Positions 15,339 to 21,602 of a stretch of DNA of 28,391 nt are shown here, in pieces. The notes under the pieces are model-generated. The model worked only from the letters and a program-made list of their open reading frames with translations, made no database searches and had not been told where the DNA came from. The stretch spans positions 1 to 28,391 of the forward strand of contig CAZCFM010000041.1 of assembly GCA_964497855.1 (NCBI GenBank), written 5' to 3'. Both the position numbers and the translations under genes were made by a program. Within the stretch, counting starts at the first letter, position 1. Each line of letters begins with the position of its first letter. This DNA is from CAYLNG01 sp964497855. Its GTDB lineage: Bacteria; Verrucomicrobiota; Kiritimatiellia; SS1-B-03-39; UBA6053.

Positions 15339-17117
15339 TCAATGGAGGGTCAACAGGGTTTGTCCGGCTTTGACCTGATCGCCGATTTTGACGAGAAGCG
15401 ACTGAATCACCCCGGACTGCGGGGACTTGACTTCTACTTCCATTTTCATCGCTTCGAGCACCAGCAGAACTTCGCCGGCGGCCACTTTCGCGCCCACAGG
15501 CGGCCCCAGACGCAACACGCGTCCCGGCACCTGCGCCTGAACGGCCAGGCCGGCTCCGCTCGACGCGGCAGCCCCCTCCGCTTCCCCGTCGCGCACCTGA
15601 ACCTCGTAGGCTTTGCCATCCACGACCGCTTTGCCTTCGCCCAGCTCCACCCGGTAATCGCGGCCGTTCACACGCACGGTGCAGACTCCGCCCTGCGGTG
15701 CTTCGGCCTTGGGTTTTTCCTTCATCCGCACACCGATTTCCCCTTTGCCCAGGAGAAAATCGATCCCTTTTTTCTGGCAGCTTGCGGCAATAAAAATGTT
15801 TTCGTCGGAATGATCGGAAATGCCCGCGTCGCTGAGCATTTTTTTGCAGGCGGCGATTCCTTTTTTCGGATCGGCGTTGGTCAAGTCCAGCACCTTCGCC
15901 GTGGTGGGCGGCAGCTTGAGTTGGGCGGCGGCGATGCGGATGACCTCGGGGTCGGGCGCGACGGGCGTGCGGCCAAAATAGCCCAGAACCATGCGCCCGA
16001 AGCCGTCGGCAATTTTCTGCCAGGGGCCGAACATGACGTTGTTGTAGGCCTGCTGGAAATAGAACTGCGACACCGGCGTCACGGATGTGCCGAAGCCGCC
16101 TTTGCGCACCACGTCGCCCATGGCGCGAATGACCTCGGGATAGCGGTCGAGGATACCGTTGTCGCGCATCATTTGCGTGTTGGCGGTGAGGGCGCCGCCG
16201 GGCATGGGCGAAAAGGGGATCATCGGCTCCACCTCCTTCGACTCGGGCGGAACAAAATACTCCTTCATGCAGTCGCGCAACACATCCTGCGCGACGATCA
16301 TTTTATCGATGTCGATCCCGAGATCGTAGTTCGTGCCCCGCAGGGCGTGCCACATGCTGATGACGTCGGGCTGGGAGGTGCCGCCCGAGACGGGGGCCAT
16401 GGACAGGTCGATCTGGTCGGCGCCCGCGTCGATGGCCGCCTGATAACACAGGACGCCCGTGCCGGCGGTGTCGTGGGTGTGGAACGCGATGCGGGTGCCC
16501 TCCGGCAGCATGTTGCGGGCGCGGCGGATGCTCTCGTGAATCACGGCGGGCGTGGCGGTGCCGGAGGCGTCCTTGAAACACACGCTGTCGTAGGGAATGC
16601 CGGCGTCGAGAATCTGACGCAGGGTCTTTTCGTAGAAATCGGCGTCGTGCGCACCTTCGCAGCCCGGAGGCAGGGCCATCAGGGTGACCGCGACCTCGTG
16701 TTTGAGCCCCGCGTCGCGGATGCACTGGCCGGAGGTGATCAGGTTTTCGACATCGTTGAGCGCGTCGAAATTGCGGATCGTCGTCATGCCGTGTTTTTTG
16801 AACAACTGGGCGTGCAGACGGATGATGTCGGCGGGCTGCGAATCGAGGGCGACGACATTGGTGCCGCGGGCGAGGGTTTGCAGATTCGCGTGAGGCGCCG
16901 CCCGGCGGAAGGCGTCCATCATCGCGAAGGCGTCCTCGTTGCAGTAGAAATAGAGCGACTGGAACCGCGCACCGCCGCCCGCCTCCAGATGGTCGATCCC
17001 GGCCGCCACCGTGGCCTCCACGGCGGGAAGAAAATCCTTGGTGAACACCCGTGCGCCGTACACCGACTGGAAGCCGTCGCGGAAAGCGGTAATCATCACG
17101 TTGATTCGTTTTTTCAC
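15339..17117 (-). CDS. oadA: Oxaloacetate decarboxylase alpha / pyruvate carboxylase B-like biotin carboxyltransferase
   Basis: A 592-residue soluble subunit that moves a carboxyl group from its keto-acid substrate to biotin. The N-terminal TIM-barrel carboxyltransferase (~1-300) keeps the metal and catalytic residues expected: Asp14 (FRDGFQS), Lys182 (CFKDASG), and His213 and His215 (HTHDTAG). The C-terminal biotinyl domain has Lys558 in EAMKMEV, 34 residues from the end, the usual position. Between them lies the conserved PYC/OADA domain (SPMPGGALTANTQMM). Compared with classical OadA, barrel motifs differ: RDGFQS for RDAHQS, and AGGGARFQ for the usual WGGATFD. A related substrate is therefore possible. 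Membership in an OadGAB cluster still makes oxaloacetate the best guess. Confidence 0.88.
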   Translation of the reverse strand: MKKRINVMITAFRDGFQSVYGARVFTKDFLPAVEATVAAGIDHLEAGGGARFQSLYFYCNEDAFAMMDAFRRAAPHANLQTLARGTNVVALDSQPADIIRLHAQLFKKHGMTTIRNFDALNDVENLITSGQCIRDAGLKHEVAVTLMALPPGCEGAHDADFYEKTLRQILDAGIPYDSVCFKDASGTATPAVIHESIRRARNMLPEGTRIAFHTHDTAGTGVLCYQAAIDAGADQIDLSMAPVSGGTSQPDVISMWHALRGTNYDLGIDIDKMIVAQDVLRDCMKEYFVPPESKEVEPMIPFSPMPGGALTANTQMMRDNGILDRYPEVIRAMGDVVRKGGFGTSVTPVSQFYFQQAYNNVMFGPWQKIADGFGRMVLGYFGRTPVAPDPEVIRIAAAQLKLPPTTAKVLDLTNADPKKGIAACKKMLSDAGISDHSDENIFIAASCQKKGIDFLLGKGEIGVRMKEKPKAEAPQGGVCTVRVNGRDYRVELGEGKAVVDGKAYEVQVRDGEAEGAAASSGAGLAVQAQVPGRVLRLGPPVGAKVAAGEVLLVLEAMKMEVEVKSPQSGVIQSLLVKIGDQVKAGQTLLTLH

Positions 17118-17135
17118 AAAGCGGAGCTCCGTCCT

Positions 17136-17345
17136 TTAGGTTTGAAAATAGGCGCGGGCCGCCGCCACCGCAACCGCAATTTCCGGCAAGGGAATTGCGG
17201 CAGTGGCTTCCGGATTGTGTTCAGGCGGTTCCGGAAAGAAACGATTCAAAAAGCGAGCCGAGGTCTGCATGACGACAACCAGCAGCACGAGAAAGGCGAA
17301 AACCGTTCCCATGCCCACAATCAAAAGCGTGACACCATCCTGCAT
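17136..17345 (-). CDS. oadG: Oxaloacetate decarboxylase gamma-like subunit
   Basis: A small membrane protein of 69 residues. One N-terminal transmembrane helix (LLIVGMGTVFAFLVLLVVV) carries the GMGTVFxFL pattern typical of OadG. A short Pro/Ala-rich cytoplasmic tail follows (FFPEPPEHNPEATAA onward), as in OadG proteins that anchor the alpha subunit to the membrane. No clear zinc-binding His cluster is seen at the C-terminus, unlike some OadGs. The ATG at 17345 is preferred over a TTG two codons upstream. oadA follows after 18 bp, and the XRE-cupin regulator lies 93 bp upstream on the same strand. Confidence 0.82.
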   Translation of the reverse strand: MQDGVTLLIVGMGTVFAFLVLLVVVMQTSARFLNRFFPEPPEHNPEATAAIPLPEIAVAVAAARAYFQT

Positions 17346-17354
17346 ACCCAATCG

Positions 17355-17369
17355 CTATGCACAGCGTAG
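17355..17369 (-). promoter_or_regulatory. Imperfect dyad in the oadG leader
   Basis: CTATGC-ACA-GCGTAG (one mismatch between arms) lies 10 bases upstream of the oadG start codon. It is a candidate operator or leader structure for the decarboxylase genes. No confident -35/-10 pair could be assigned around it. Confidence 0.25.
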
Positions 17370-17438
17370 ACCAAAATCAACCCTCAAATTAAATGGGATC
17401 GCCTATCTACTGCACTGTTGTTCTGCGTGCGGGCGGAT

Positions 17439-18017
17439 TCATGACATGGGAACCAAATCCCGAACGACGGTGAAACTGGGATTGATGAGCAGCACTTTGA
17501 CGTCGTTTGCCGTCAAATTCACCCATCGATGCGGTTGAATCAGATCGAAATAGATGGAGTCTCCCGCGCGCAGAACCTCCGTTGTGTCACCAATGAACAC
17601 CTGCACCTTGCCCGAGAGGACAACACAAAGCTCCTTCATGGTGCGTGTGGCGGAGCGGAGGAGGGTTTCCCCGTGGGGTTTCAATTCCAGCATCAAATAG
17701 CTTTGGTTGGATTGCTGGGAAGGTGGAAGGACGTAATGCAGGCTGGCGCTCTCCCAGCGATGCGCCACCTCTCCCTTGTGTTCACGGGGGATCAGGACCA
17801 CCTGTCTTCGGTTTTCGATCATGTCCCACACCTCCGTCACGCTCATATCCAAGGCCTCGCAAATACGGGCGAAATTGCCAAGGGAAGGTGAGGTTTGTCC
17901 CTGTTCGATTTGGGAAAGAAAACTTGCCGAGCAATCCGCCCGCGCAGCCATGTGCCGCAGGGAATAGCCTTTCGCAAGCCGGATGTTTTTCAGGATGCTT
18001 CCAATCGTTTTTGGCAT
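17439..18017 (-). CDS. XRE-family regulator with C-terminal cupin
   Basis: A 192-residue transcription factor. Residues ~4-62 are a XRE/Cro-type helix-turn-helix (GYSLRHMAARADCSASFLS, then QIEQGQTSPSLGNFARI). Residues ~105-185 are a single cupin barrel (ELCVVLSGKVQVFIG, AGDSIYFDLIQPHRWVN) that normally binds a small effector. This layout is shared by regulators such as PuuR and SutR. It lies upstream of oadGAB on the same strand, so control of the decarboxylase genes, or of the divergent GT2-like gene, is the natural inference. The ligand is unknown. The ATG has no strong Shine-Dalgarno, and the upstream region is AT-rich. Confidence 0.88.
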   Translation of the reverse strand: MPKTIGSILKNIRLAKGYSLRHMAARADCSASFLSQIEQGQTSPSLGNFARICEALDMSVTEVWDMIENRRQVVLIPREHKGEVAHRWESASLHYVLPPSQQSNQSYLMLELKPHGETLLRSATRTMKELCVVLSGKVQVFIGDTTEVLRAGDSIYFDLIQPHRWVNLTANDVKVLLINPSFTVVRDLVPMS

Positions 18018-18045
18018 GGTTATTCAAAGGTATGTTTAAAATAAT

Positions 18046-18118
18046 GCACAAGCAATACAAATATCGCACAAGGCCGTTTTGTTTTGACTGATTCGTTTTT
18101 TTATTCAATTTTATTGAA
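18046..18118. promoter_or_regulatory. Direct repeats and palindrome between divergent genes
   Basis: GCACAAG occurs at 18046-18052 and 18066-18072, exactly 20 bp apart (about two helical turns), close to the start of the XRE-cupin gene. A perfect palindrome TTCAAT-TTT-ATTGAA (18104-18118) directly abuts the ATG of the GT2-like gene. A TTGACT (18084-18089) could be a plus-strand -35, but any matching -10 would place the transcript start at or very near the ATG. These are candidate sites for the neighbouring regulator. Confidence 0.4.
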
Positions 18119-18793
18119 ATGATTGCTGCAAGCGGCCCTTGTCTTGTCATCCACGCCTACCGTGCGCAGCGGAGTCTTCGTCGCATCTTGTGCAAAATAC
18201 CGGACGAGTTTTGGGCGGCAGGAGGCAGGGTTGTCATTGTGCAGGATGCCAGTCCTGACAGGACGGGGCGCATGGCGGATACCTTGACGTCCCAGTTTCC
18301 GGGGCTTTCGGTGCTGCATCATGATGAGCGAAAAGGGTATGGAGCTTCCTGCAAAGAAGGCCTGACCCGTGCGCTCTCGCTGGGCTGTACGGCCTGTGCC
18401 GTCATTCCGGCAACCGGGGTTTCTTCCGTCGCCCCCTTGATGGAGTATTTTGCTCCACTCCTGCGGGGAGAATTGCACCTGGCGGGGTATCCTCTGCAAC
18501 GCCGTTTGGCGAAACGGAACGCGATGTTCTACTCCGCACACCTTCTGCGCTCTATTCCCTTTTGGCACCTGAGCAATGGATTGCTCTTCGACGTGGAAAT
18601 GAAAATCCTTGCGCGATTGGCCGGGTTTTCGCTTGTGACAAAAGAGATTAAAGAGCTTGGTGTGAAAAGAAAGGGTTGGTCAATGCCCGATCAACCGTGC
18701 CAGCGTTTGTACAATCTTCTCGTGGTGTTGGGAAAAGTATTCCTGGGCCACTACCAGAGACTGTTGATGCGAAGGACTATCAAGGCGGAGTAG
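18119..18793 (+). CDS. GT2-like protein lacking the usual acidic motif
   Basis: A 224-residue protein resembling dolichyl-phosphate-mannose-synthase-type family 2 glycosyltransferases. The N-terminal nucleotide-binding strands are recognisable (VVIVQDASPDRTGRMAD, first Asp at residue 43). The KGYGASCKEGLTRALSLGC helix matches the usual GxGxAxxxG segment, and LSNGLLFDVEMKILARLAG resembles the acceptor-side helix. Where the family normally has the metal-binding DADGQ motif, this protein has IPATG (residues 96-100), with no acidic residue. It may be a pseudoenzyme or may use another nucleotide-binding mode. The ATG at 18119 has no Shine-Dalgarno and sits at the edge of a palindrome. It is divergent from the XRE-cupin gene and stands alone on its strand. 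Confidence 0.65.
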   Translation: MIAASGPCLVIHAYRAQRSLRRILCKIPDEFWAAGGRVVIVQDASPDRTGRMADTLTSQFPGLSVLHHDERKGYGASCKEGLTRALSLGCTACAVIPATGVSSVAPLMEYFAPLLRGELHLAGYPLQRRLAKRNAMFYSAHLLRSIPFWHLSNGLLFDVEMKILARLAGFSLVTKEIKELGVKRKGWSMPDQPCQRLYNLLVVLGKVFLGHYQRLLMRRTIKAE

Positions 18794-19007
18794 ACGGGGG
18801 TTGTATATCCCCAAAGCGTTAAGGGACCGCATGACCCCGCCCCGCCCGGTCCTGGCTGGTGCCCCCCCCCCTACCCTGGCATCCGCCCCCTGTTCCTTCG
18901 CAGCGCCATGGTCCTGGGACGCAGTGCCGACGCCAACAACGTCCTCCACGTCCTCCGCCGACAACCCGGATCGGACTCGGCGAGGCCATGGGCCACGGAC
19001 GCCACAT
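18794..19007. other. Non-coding stretch with C10 homopolymer
   Basis: No credible gene is seen between the GT2-like gene and the toxin-antitoxin operators; the combined gap to the antitoxin start is 342 bp. GGGG-N8-CCCC (18795-18820 region) is a weak hairpin after the GT2-like stop, without a T-run. A run of ten Cs occurs at 18862-18871 and is an error-prone or slippage-prone site. Confidence 0.5.
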
Positions 19008-19083
19008 TTAATATTGCAACTGTTACAATATATACGCCCTCGGGCAAACCGTTCGTAAAATTAATATTGCAGCTGTTACAATA
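19008..19083 (+). promoter_or_regulatory. Duplicated operator-like repeat upstream of toxin-antitoxin pair
   Basis: Two 23-bp near-identical copies (19008-19030 and 19061-19083, one difference) share the core TATTGCARCTGTTACAATA, which is itself partly palindromic (TATTG...CAATA). They are 53 bp apart, about five helical turns. Each contains TACAAT, a good -10 hexamer. Toxin-antitoxin operons are usually autorepressed through paired palindromes in their promoters, so these are likely antitoxin sites. A 9-bp direct repeat (TTGACTAAG/TTGACTAGG, 19101-19118) follows, before the antitoxin ATG. Confidence 0.6.
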
Positions 19084-19135
19084 ATGAACATTTTAAAAGA
19101 TTGACTAAGTTGACTAGGTTAAGTATGCGTCACCC

Positions 19136-19378
19136 ATGATCACGATAGCCACACATGAAGCGAAGACACATTTGTCCAAGTACCTGGAACGGGTAGAGCA
19201 GGGCGAAACCATTGTGATTTCGCGGGGGCGTCAACCGGTGGCCAAGCTCGTGCCCTTCGATACCCCCGCCCCGGAGGCCATTCCCAAAGTCGGCGAGTCG
19301 ATGGACGCGCGCTGGGAAATCCCCGAATCCGCCTTTGCCCCCCTGTCGGATGATGAGCTGCAGGAGTGGGGCCTGTGA
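19136..19378 (+). CDS. Phd/YefM-family antitoxin
   Basis: An 80-residue antitoxin. The N-terminal Phd/YefM fold is clear: ITIATHEAKTHLSKYLERVE, then GETIVISRGRQPVAKLVP, which forms the DNA-binding dimer. The acidic C-terminus, ending SDDELQEWGL, is the expected toxin-neutralising tail. It should inhibit the VapC-like toxin encoded next to it and repress the operon at the repeats upstream. The start fits the family exactly although no strong ribosome binding site precedes it. Its TGA overlaps the toxin start codon (GTGA). Confidence 0.93.
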   Translation: MITIATHEAKTHLSKYLERVEQGETIVISRGRQPVAKLVPFDTPAPEAIPKVGESMDARWEIPESAFAPLSDDELQEWGL

Positions 19379-19767
19379 AGACCCTGCTTCTGGACACCTG
19401 CGCCTTTCTCTGGCTGGCGCTGGATCCGGGGCGGATTCCGGAAAAAGCGGCCGCCTTACTCAACGACACCCGCAATCCACGCCTGCTCAGCCAAGTCAGC
19501 GTGCTGGAAATCGTTTTAAAATTCCGCACGGGAAAACTGCCACTCCCCCTCCCTCCGGAGGAATGGATTCCCACCCGCAGGACATTTTTCTGCATCCGGG
19601 ACCTGCCCCTCACCGAAGCCAATATCTACCAAAGCCGGCATCTGCCCTCCGAGCATTCCGACCCCTTCGACCGCCTCATCGCCGCGCAAGCCCTGGCGTC
19701 AAACCATGAAGTCCTTACCTCTGACCCGCGTTTCCGCGAGTTGGGGGCGCGGGTGACCTGGGATTAG
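19375..19767 (+). CDS. PIN-domain toxin (VapC-like ribonuclease)
   Basis: A 130-residue PIN-domain protein. The acidic catalytic residues expected of VapC are present: Asp7 (LLLDTCAFLWLAL), Glu45 (VSVLEIVLK), Asp99 (HSDPFDRLIAAQA) and Asp117 (LTSDPRF). By family knowledge it is a Mg2+-dependent endoribonuclease, often cutting tRNA or rRNA; the target here is unknown. I chose the GTG at 19375, which overlaps the antitoxin stop as GTGA and has AGGAG eight bases upstream. A GTG at 19366 would add three residues. Pairing of a Phd-type antitoxin with a PIN toxin is common. Confidence 0.92.
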   Translation: MKTLLLDTCAFLWLALDPGRIPEKAAALLNDTRNPRLLSQVSVLEIVLKFRTGKLPLPLPPEEWIPTRRTFFCIRDLPLTEANIYQSRHLPSEHSDPFDRLIAAQALASNHEVLTSDPRFRELGARVTWD

Positions 19768-19768
19768 G

Positions 19769-19790
19769 GCTGAACCGTTGGGTTCGGCTT
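19769..19790. terminator. Possible bidirectional hairpin between convergent genes
   Basis: GCTGAACC-GTTG-GGTTCGGC forms an 8-bp stem (one G-T pair) just after the toxin stop, between the convergent toxin and PatB-like genes. Only TT follows on the plus strand, so intrinsic termination would be weak. Confidence 0.35.
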
Positions 19791-19805
19791 GTCCTGGAGG
19801 GAAAA

Positions 19806-20954
19806 TCAAATTGCAAGCAGAGCCTTCGAAAAACGCCGCAGGCCTTCTTCGAGGACGTCGGGGGGGCAGCCGAAGTTGAGGCGCAGGAAACCGGCGGGGG
19901 CACCGAAGTCGATGCCGTTGGAGAGACCGAGTCCGTGTTGCTCAAAGTGCGCGTGGGGCTGCGGGAGATTGTAGGCGCGCAGATCGAGCCAGGCGAGGTA
20001 GGTGGCTTGAATCTGCGGCAGTCGGACCTGGGGATGCTGTTCGTGGAGGTAGGCGGTCAGGCGGTCGCGGTTGGCGCGCAGAACTGTCAGCAGCTCCTGT
20101 CGCCAGGGCTCCCCATGGGTGTAGGCGGCGGTGGTTCCGGCGTAGCCGAAACAATTAACCTCGGTGATGATGCCGCGGCAGACTTTTTGGAACGCGGCGC
20201 GGAGTTCCGGATTCGGAATCACCGCCGTGGCGCAGGCGAGGCCAGGCAGGTTATAGGTTTTGCTGGCGGAGTAAAAGGCGATCGTGCGGCGTGCCGCGCG
20301 TTCGCCAAGGGACAGAAACGGAACGTGGGGAACCTCGTCGAGAATCAGATCGCAATGGATCTCGTCGGCGCAGACCCAGAGATCGTGGCGTTCGCAGAAA
20401 TCGAGCAGGGCTACGAGTTCGGCGCGGCTGAAGACGCGTCCCACGGGATTGTGCGGATTGCAGAGGATAAAGAGTTTGGTTTCGGGAGTAATCGCGGCCT
20501 CCATCGCGGCGAAGTCGAAGGTGTCGAGACCGTCCGCGCCCGGCGTCAATGGCACGGCGATGCGGGTGCGTCCGGAAAATACTGGCGCGGAGAGAAAGGG
20601 GGGATAGACAGGCGTGTTGACCATCACCGCCGACCCGGGGCTGGCGCGGCAGACCAGGTTCAGGCCCTGCACGAGGCCCGGCAGCCAGACCAGCGACTCC
20701 TTCGACACGGCCAGTCCGTGGCGGCGCGCAAAATAGTCCAGCGTCGCTTTTTCCACTTCGGGATAGGGAATGGTGTAGCCAAAAACGCCATGCTCCACGC
20801 GGGAGCGGAGAGCATCGACAATGGCGGGGGCGGACACGAAATCCATGTCCGCCACCCACATCGGCAACACGTCACGGCCTTCGTAACGCTGCCATTTGAG
20901 GGAACCGGTGTGGGCGCGGGGGGGGAGGGAAGAGTTTCTGGTTTCAGGTTTCAT
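19806..20954 (-). CDS. patB: PatB/MalY-type cystathionine beta-lyase (PLP aminotransferase fold)
   Basis: A 382-residue fold-type I PLP enzyme. Diagnostic motifs are LPMWVADMDF near the N-terminus, CNPHNPVGR, the PLP-contacting CADEIHCDLI, the Schiff-base Lys232 in SASKTYNLPGL, and the C-terminal LRLNFGCP. These mark the MalY/PatB branch of C-S beta-lyases, which split cystathionine or related thioethers to a thiol, pyruvate and ammonia. Aminotransferase side activity is possible. The first ~10 residues (MKPETRNSS) are encoded by the adjacent tandem repeat, and the ATG has no Shine-Dalgarno. The repeat may thus have supplied or replaced the start. The family-conserved region begins only at about residue 15 (HTGSLKW). 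Confidence 0.9.
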   Translation of the reverse strand: MKPETRNSSLPPRAHTGSLKWQRYEGRDVLPMWVADMDFVSAPAIVDALRSRVEHGVFGYTIPYPEVEKATLDYFARRHGLAVSKESLVWLPGLVQGLNLVCRASPGSAVMVNTPVYPPFLSAPVFSGRTRIAVPLTPGADGLDTFDFAAMEAAITPETKLFILCNPHNPVGRVFSRAELVALLDFCERHDLWVCADEIHCDLILDEVPHVPFLSLGERAARRTIAFYSASKTYNLPGLACATAVIPNPELRAAFQKVCRGIITEVNCFGYAGTTAAYTHGEPWRQELLTVLRANRDRLTAYLHEQHPQVRLPQIQATYLAWLDLRAYNLPQPHAHFEQHGLGLSNGIDFGAPAGFLRLNFGCPPDVLEEGLRRFSKALLAI

Positions 20955-21090
20955 GTTTCAGGTTTCTGGTTGAAGAGAAAGAGTTTCTGGTTTCATGTTT
21001 CAGGTTTCTGGTTGAAGAGAAAGAGTTTCTGGTTTCATGTTTCTGGTTTCTCACGAACATGAAACGAGAAACGAGAAACCAGAAACTCTT
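20932..21090. repeat. Nested heptad / 42-bp tandem repeat with terminal inverted arm
   Basis: The stretch is built from 7-bp units of the form GTTTCNN (GTTTCTG, GTTTCAT, GTTTCAG). Four such units plus a 14-bp GTTGAAGAGAAAGA segment make a 42-bp higher-order unit (six heptads), repeated about 2.7 times (GAGTTTCTGG at 20981, again at 21023; the first copy carries one extra heptad). Past 21060 the heptads run in the opposite orientation (GAAACGA, GAAACCA). AAGAGTTTCTGGTTTC (21021-21036) and its exact complement (21075-21090) can form a 16-bp stem. The left end enters the patB coding region. Confidence 0.85.
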
Positions 21091-21101
21091 CCACTCCCAC
21101 T

Positions 21102-21129
21102 CCGCATTCCGCACTCCGCATTCCGCACT
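21102..21129. repeat. Second heptad array (CCGCATT/CCGCACT)
   Basis: Two perfect tandem copies of the 14-bp unit CCGCATTCCGCACT, itself two diverged heptads. It lies between the GTTTCNN array and the 3' end of rnpB. The shared 7-bp period with its neighbour, despite a different sequence, suggests a common expansion mechanism. Confidence 0.8.
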
Positions 21130-21138
21130 TCTTCAAAA

Positions 21139-21505
21139 GGTGAGCGGCTATAAGCCGGATTCTGTCCAGAGGCCGAAGCCCCCTGGCCAGTCATGTGTCT
21201 ATGCGACCTACCCGGAACGGTCCGCCGAAGCGGGCGGGACGAGCCGCCCCTGCCGTTCCCTATGTGGTCTTGCTCCGGATGGGGTTTGCCATGCGGTCCT
21301 GCTTTCGCGCGGACCCGGTGGGCTCTTACCCCACCTTTTCACCCTTACCCTCCGGCAAGCCGGAAGGCGGTACGTTTTCTGTGGCACTTTCCATCTCCCG
21401 AGATTGACACGGGACTCCCCGCTTTAACAACGGGGCATCCTGCTCTGTGGAGTCCGGACTTTCCTCTCTGCGGTTTCCCGCAAAGCGACTGGCTGCCGCT
21501 CGCCC
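21139..21505 (-). ncRNA. rnpB: RNase P RNA (bacterial type A)
   Basis: The catalytic RNA of ribonuclease P, which trims 5' leaders from precursor tRNAs. Read on the minus strand, conserved blocks appear in order: GAGGAAAGUCCGGAC (complement of about 21452-21467), AAAGUGCCACAGAAA, AAGGGUGAAAAGGUG, the GGAGCAAGACCACAUAGG block, and the 3' ACAGAAUCCGGCUUAU. The 5' GAGCGGC pairs with the 3' GCCGCUC to form helix P1, which fixes both ends within a few bases. Length (~367 nt) fits type A. A good promoter sits just upstream. I saw no strong intrinsic terminator: only TTTT follows P1. Confidence 0.96.
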
Positions 21506-21508
21506 ACA

Positions 21509-21537
21509 CGCATAGTTCATATTCCCCCACAAGTCAA
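21509..21537 (-). promoter_or_regulatory. Sigma70-like promoter of rnpB
   Basis: On the minus strand TTGACT (21532-21537) is followed after exactly 17 bp by TATGCG (21509-21514). The predicted start, about 4-7 bases on, coincides with the 5' end needed to complete helix P1 of RNase P RNA. Confidence 0.75.
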
Positions 21538-21602
21538 ACACGCCGGTGGAATTCGACGGCGGAGATTTTCAGCGCCCCGGAGTCGTCAAACTTCACGTGG
21601 AT

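Noticed and set aside
15315..17369. A 684-codon plus-strand open frame opposite oadA
   Set aside because: Antisense shadow, low-complexity Gly/His/Asp/Val-rich translation without motifs.
18862..18871. C10 tract as a phase-variation switch
   Set aside because: It lies in non-coding DNA, not in a frame or between a -35 and -10 that I can identify; a sequencing-length error is as likely.
20932..21090. Possible CRISPR array
   Set aside because: The 42-bp units are contiguous and built of heptads, with no unique spacers and no cas genes nearby.
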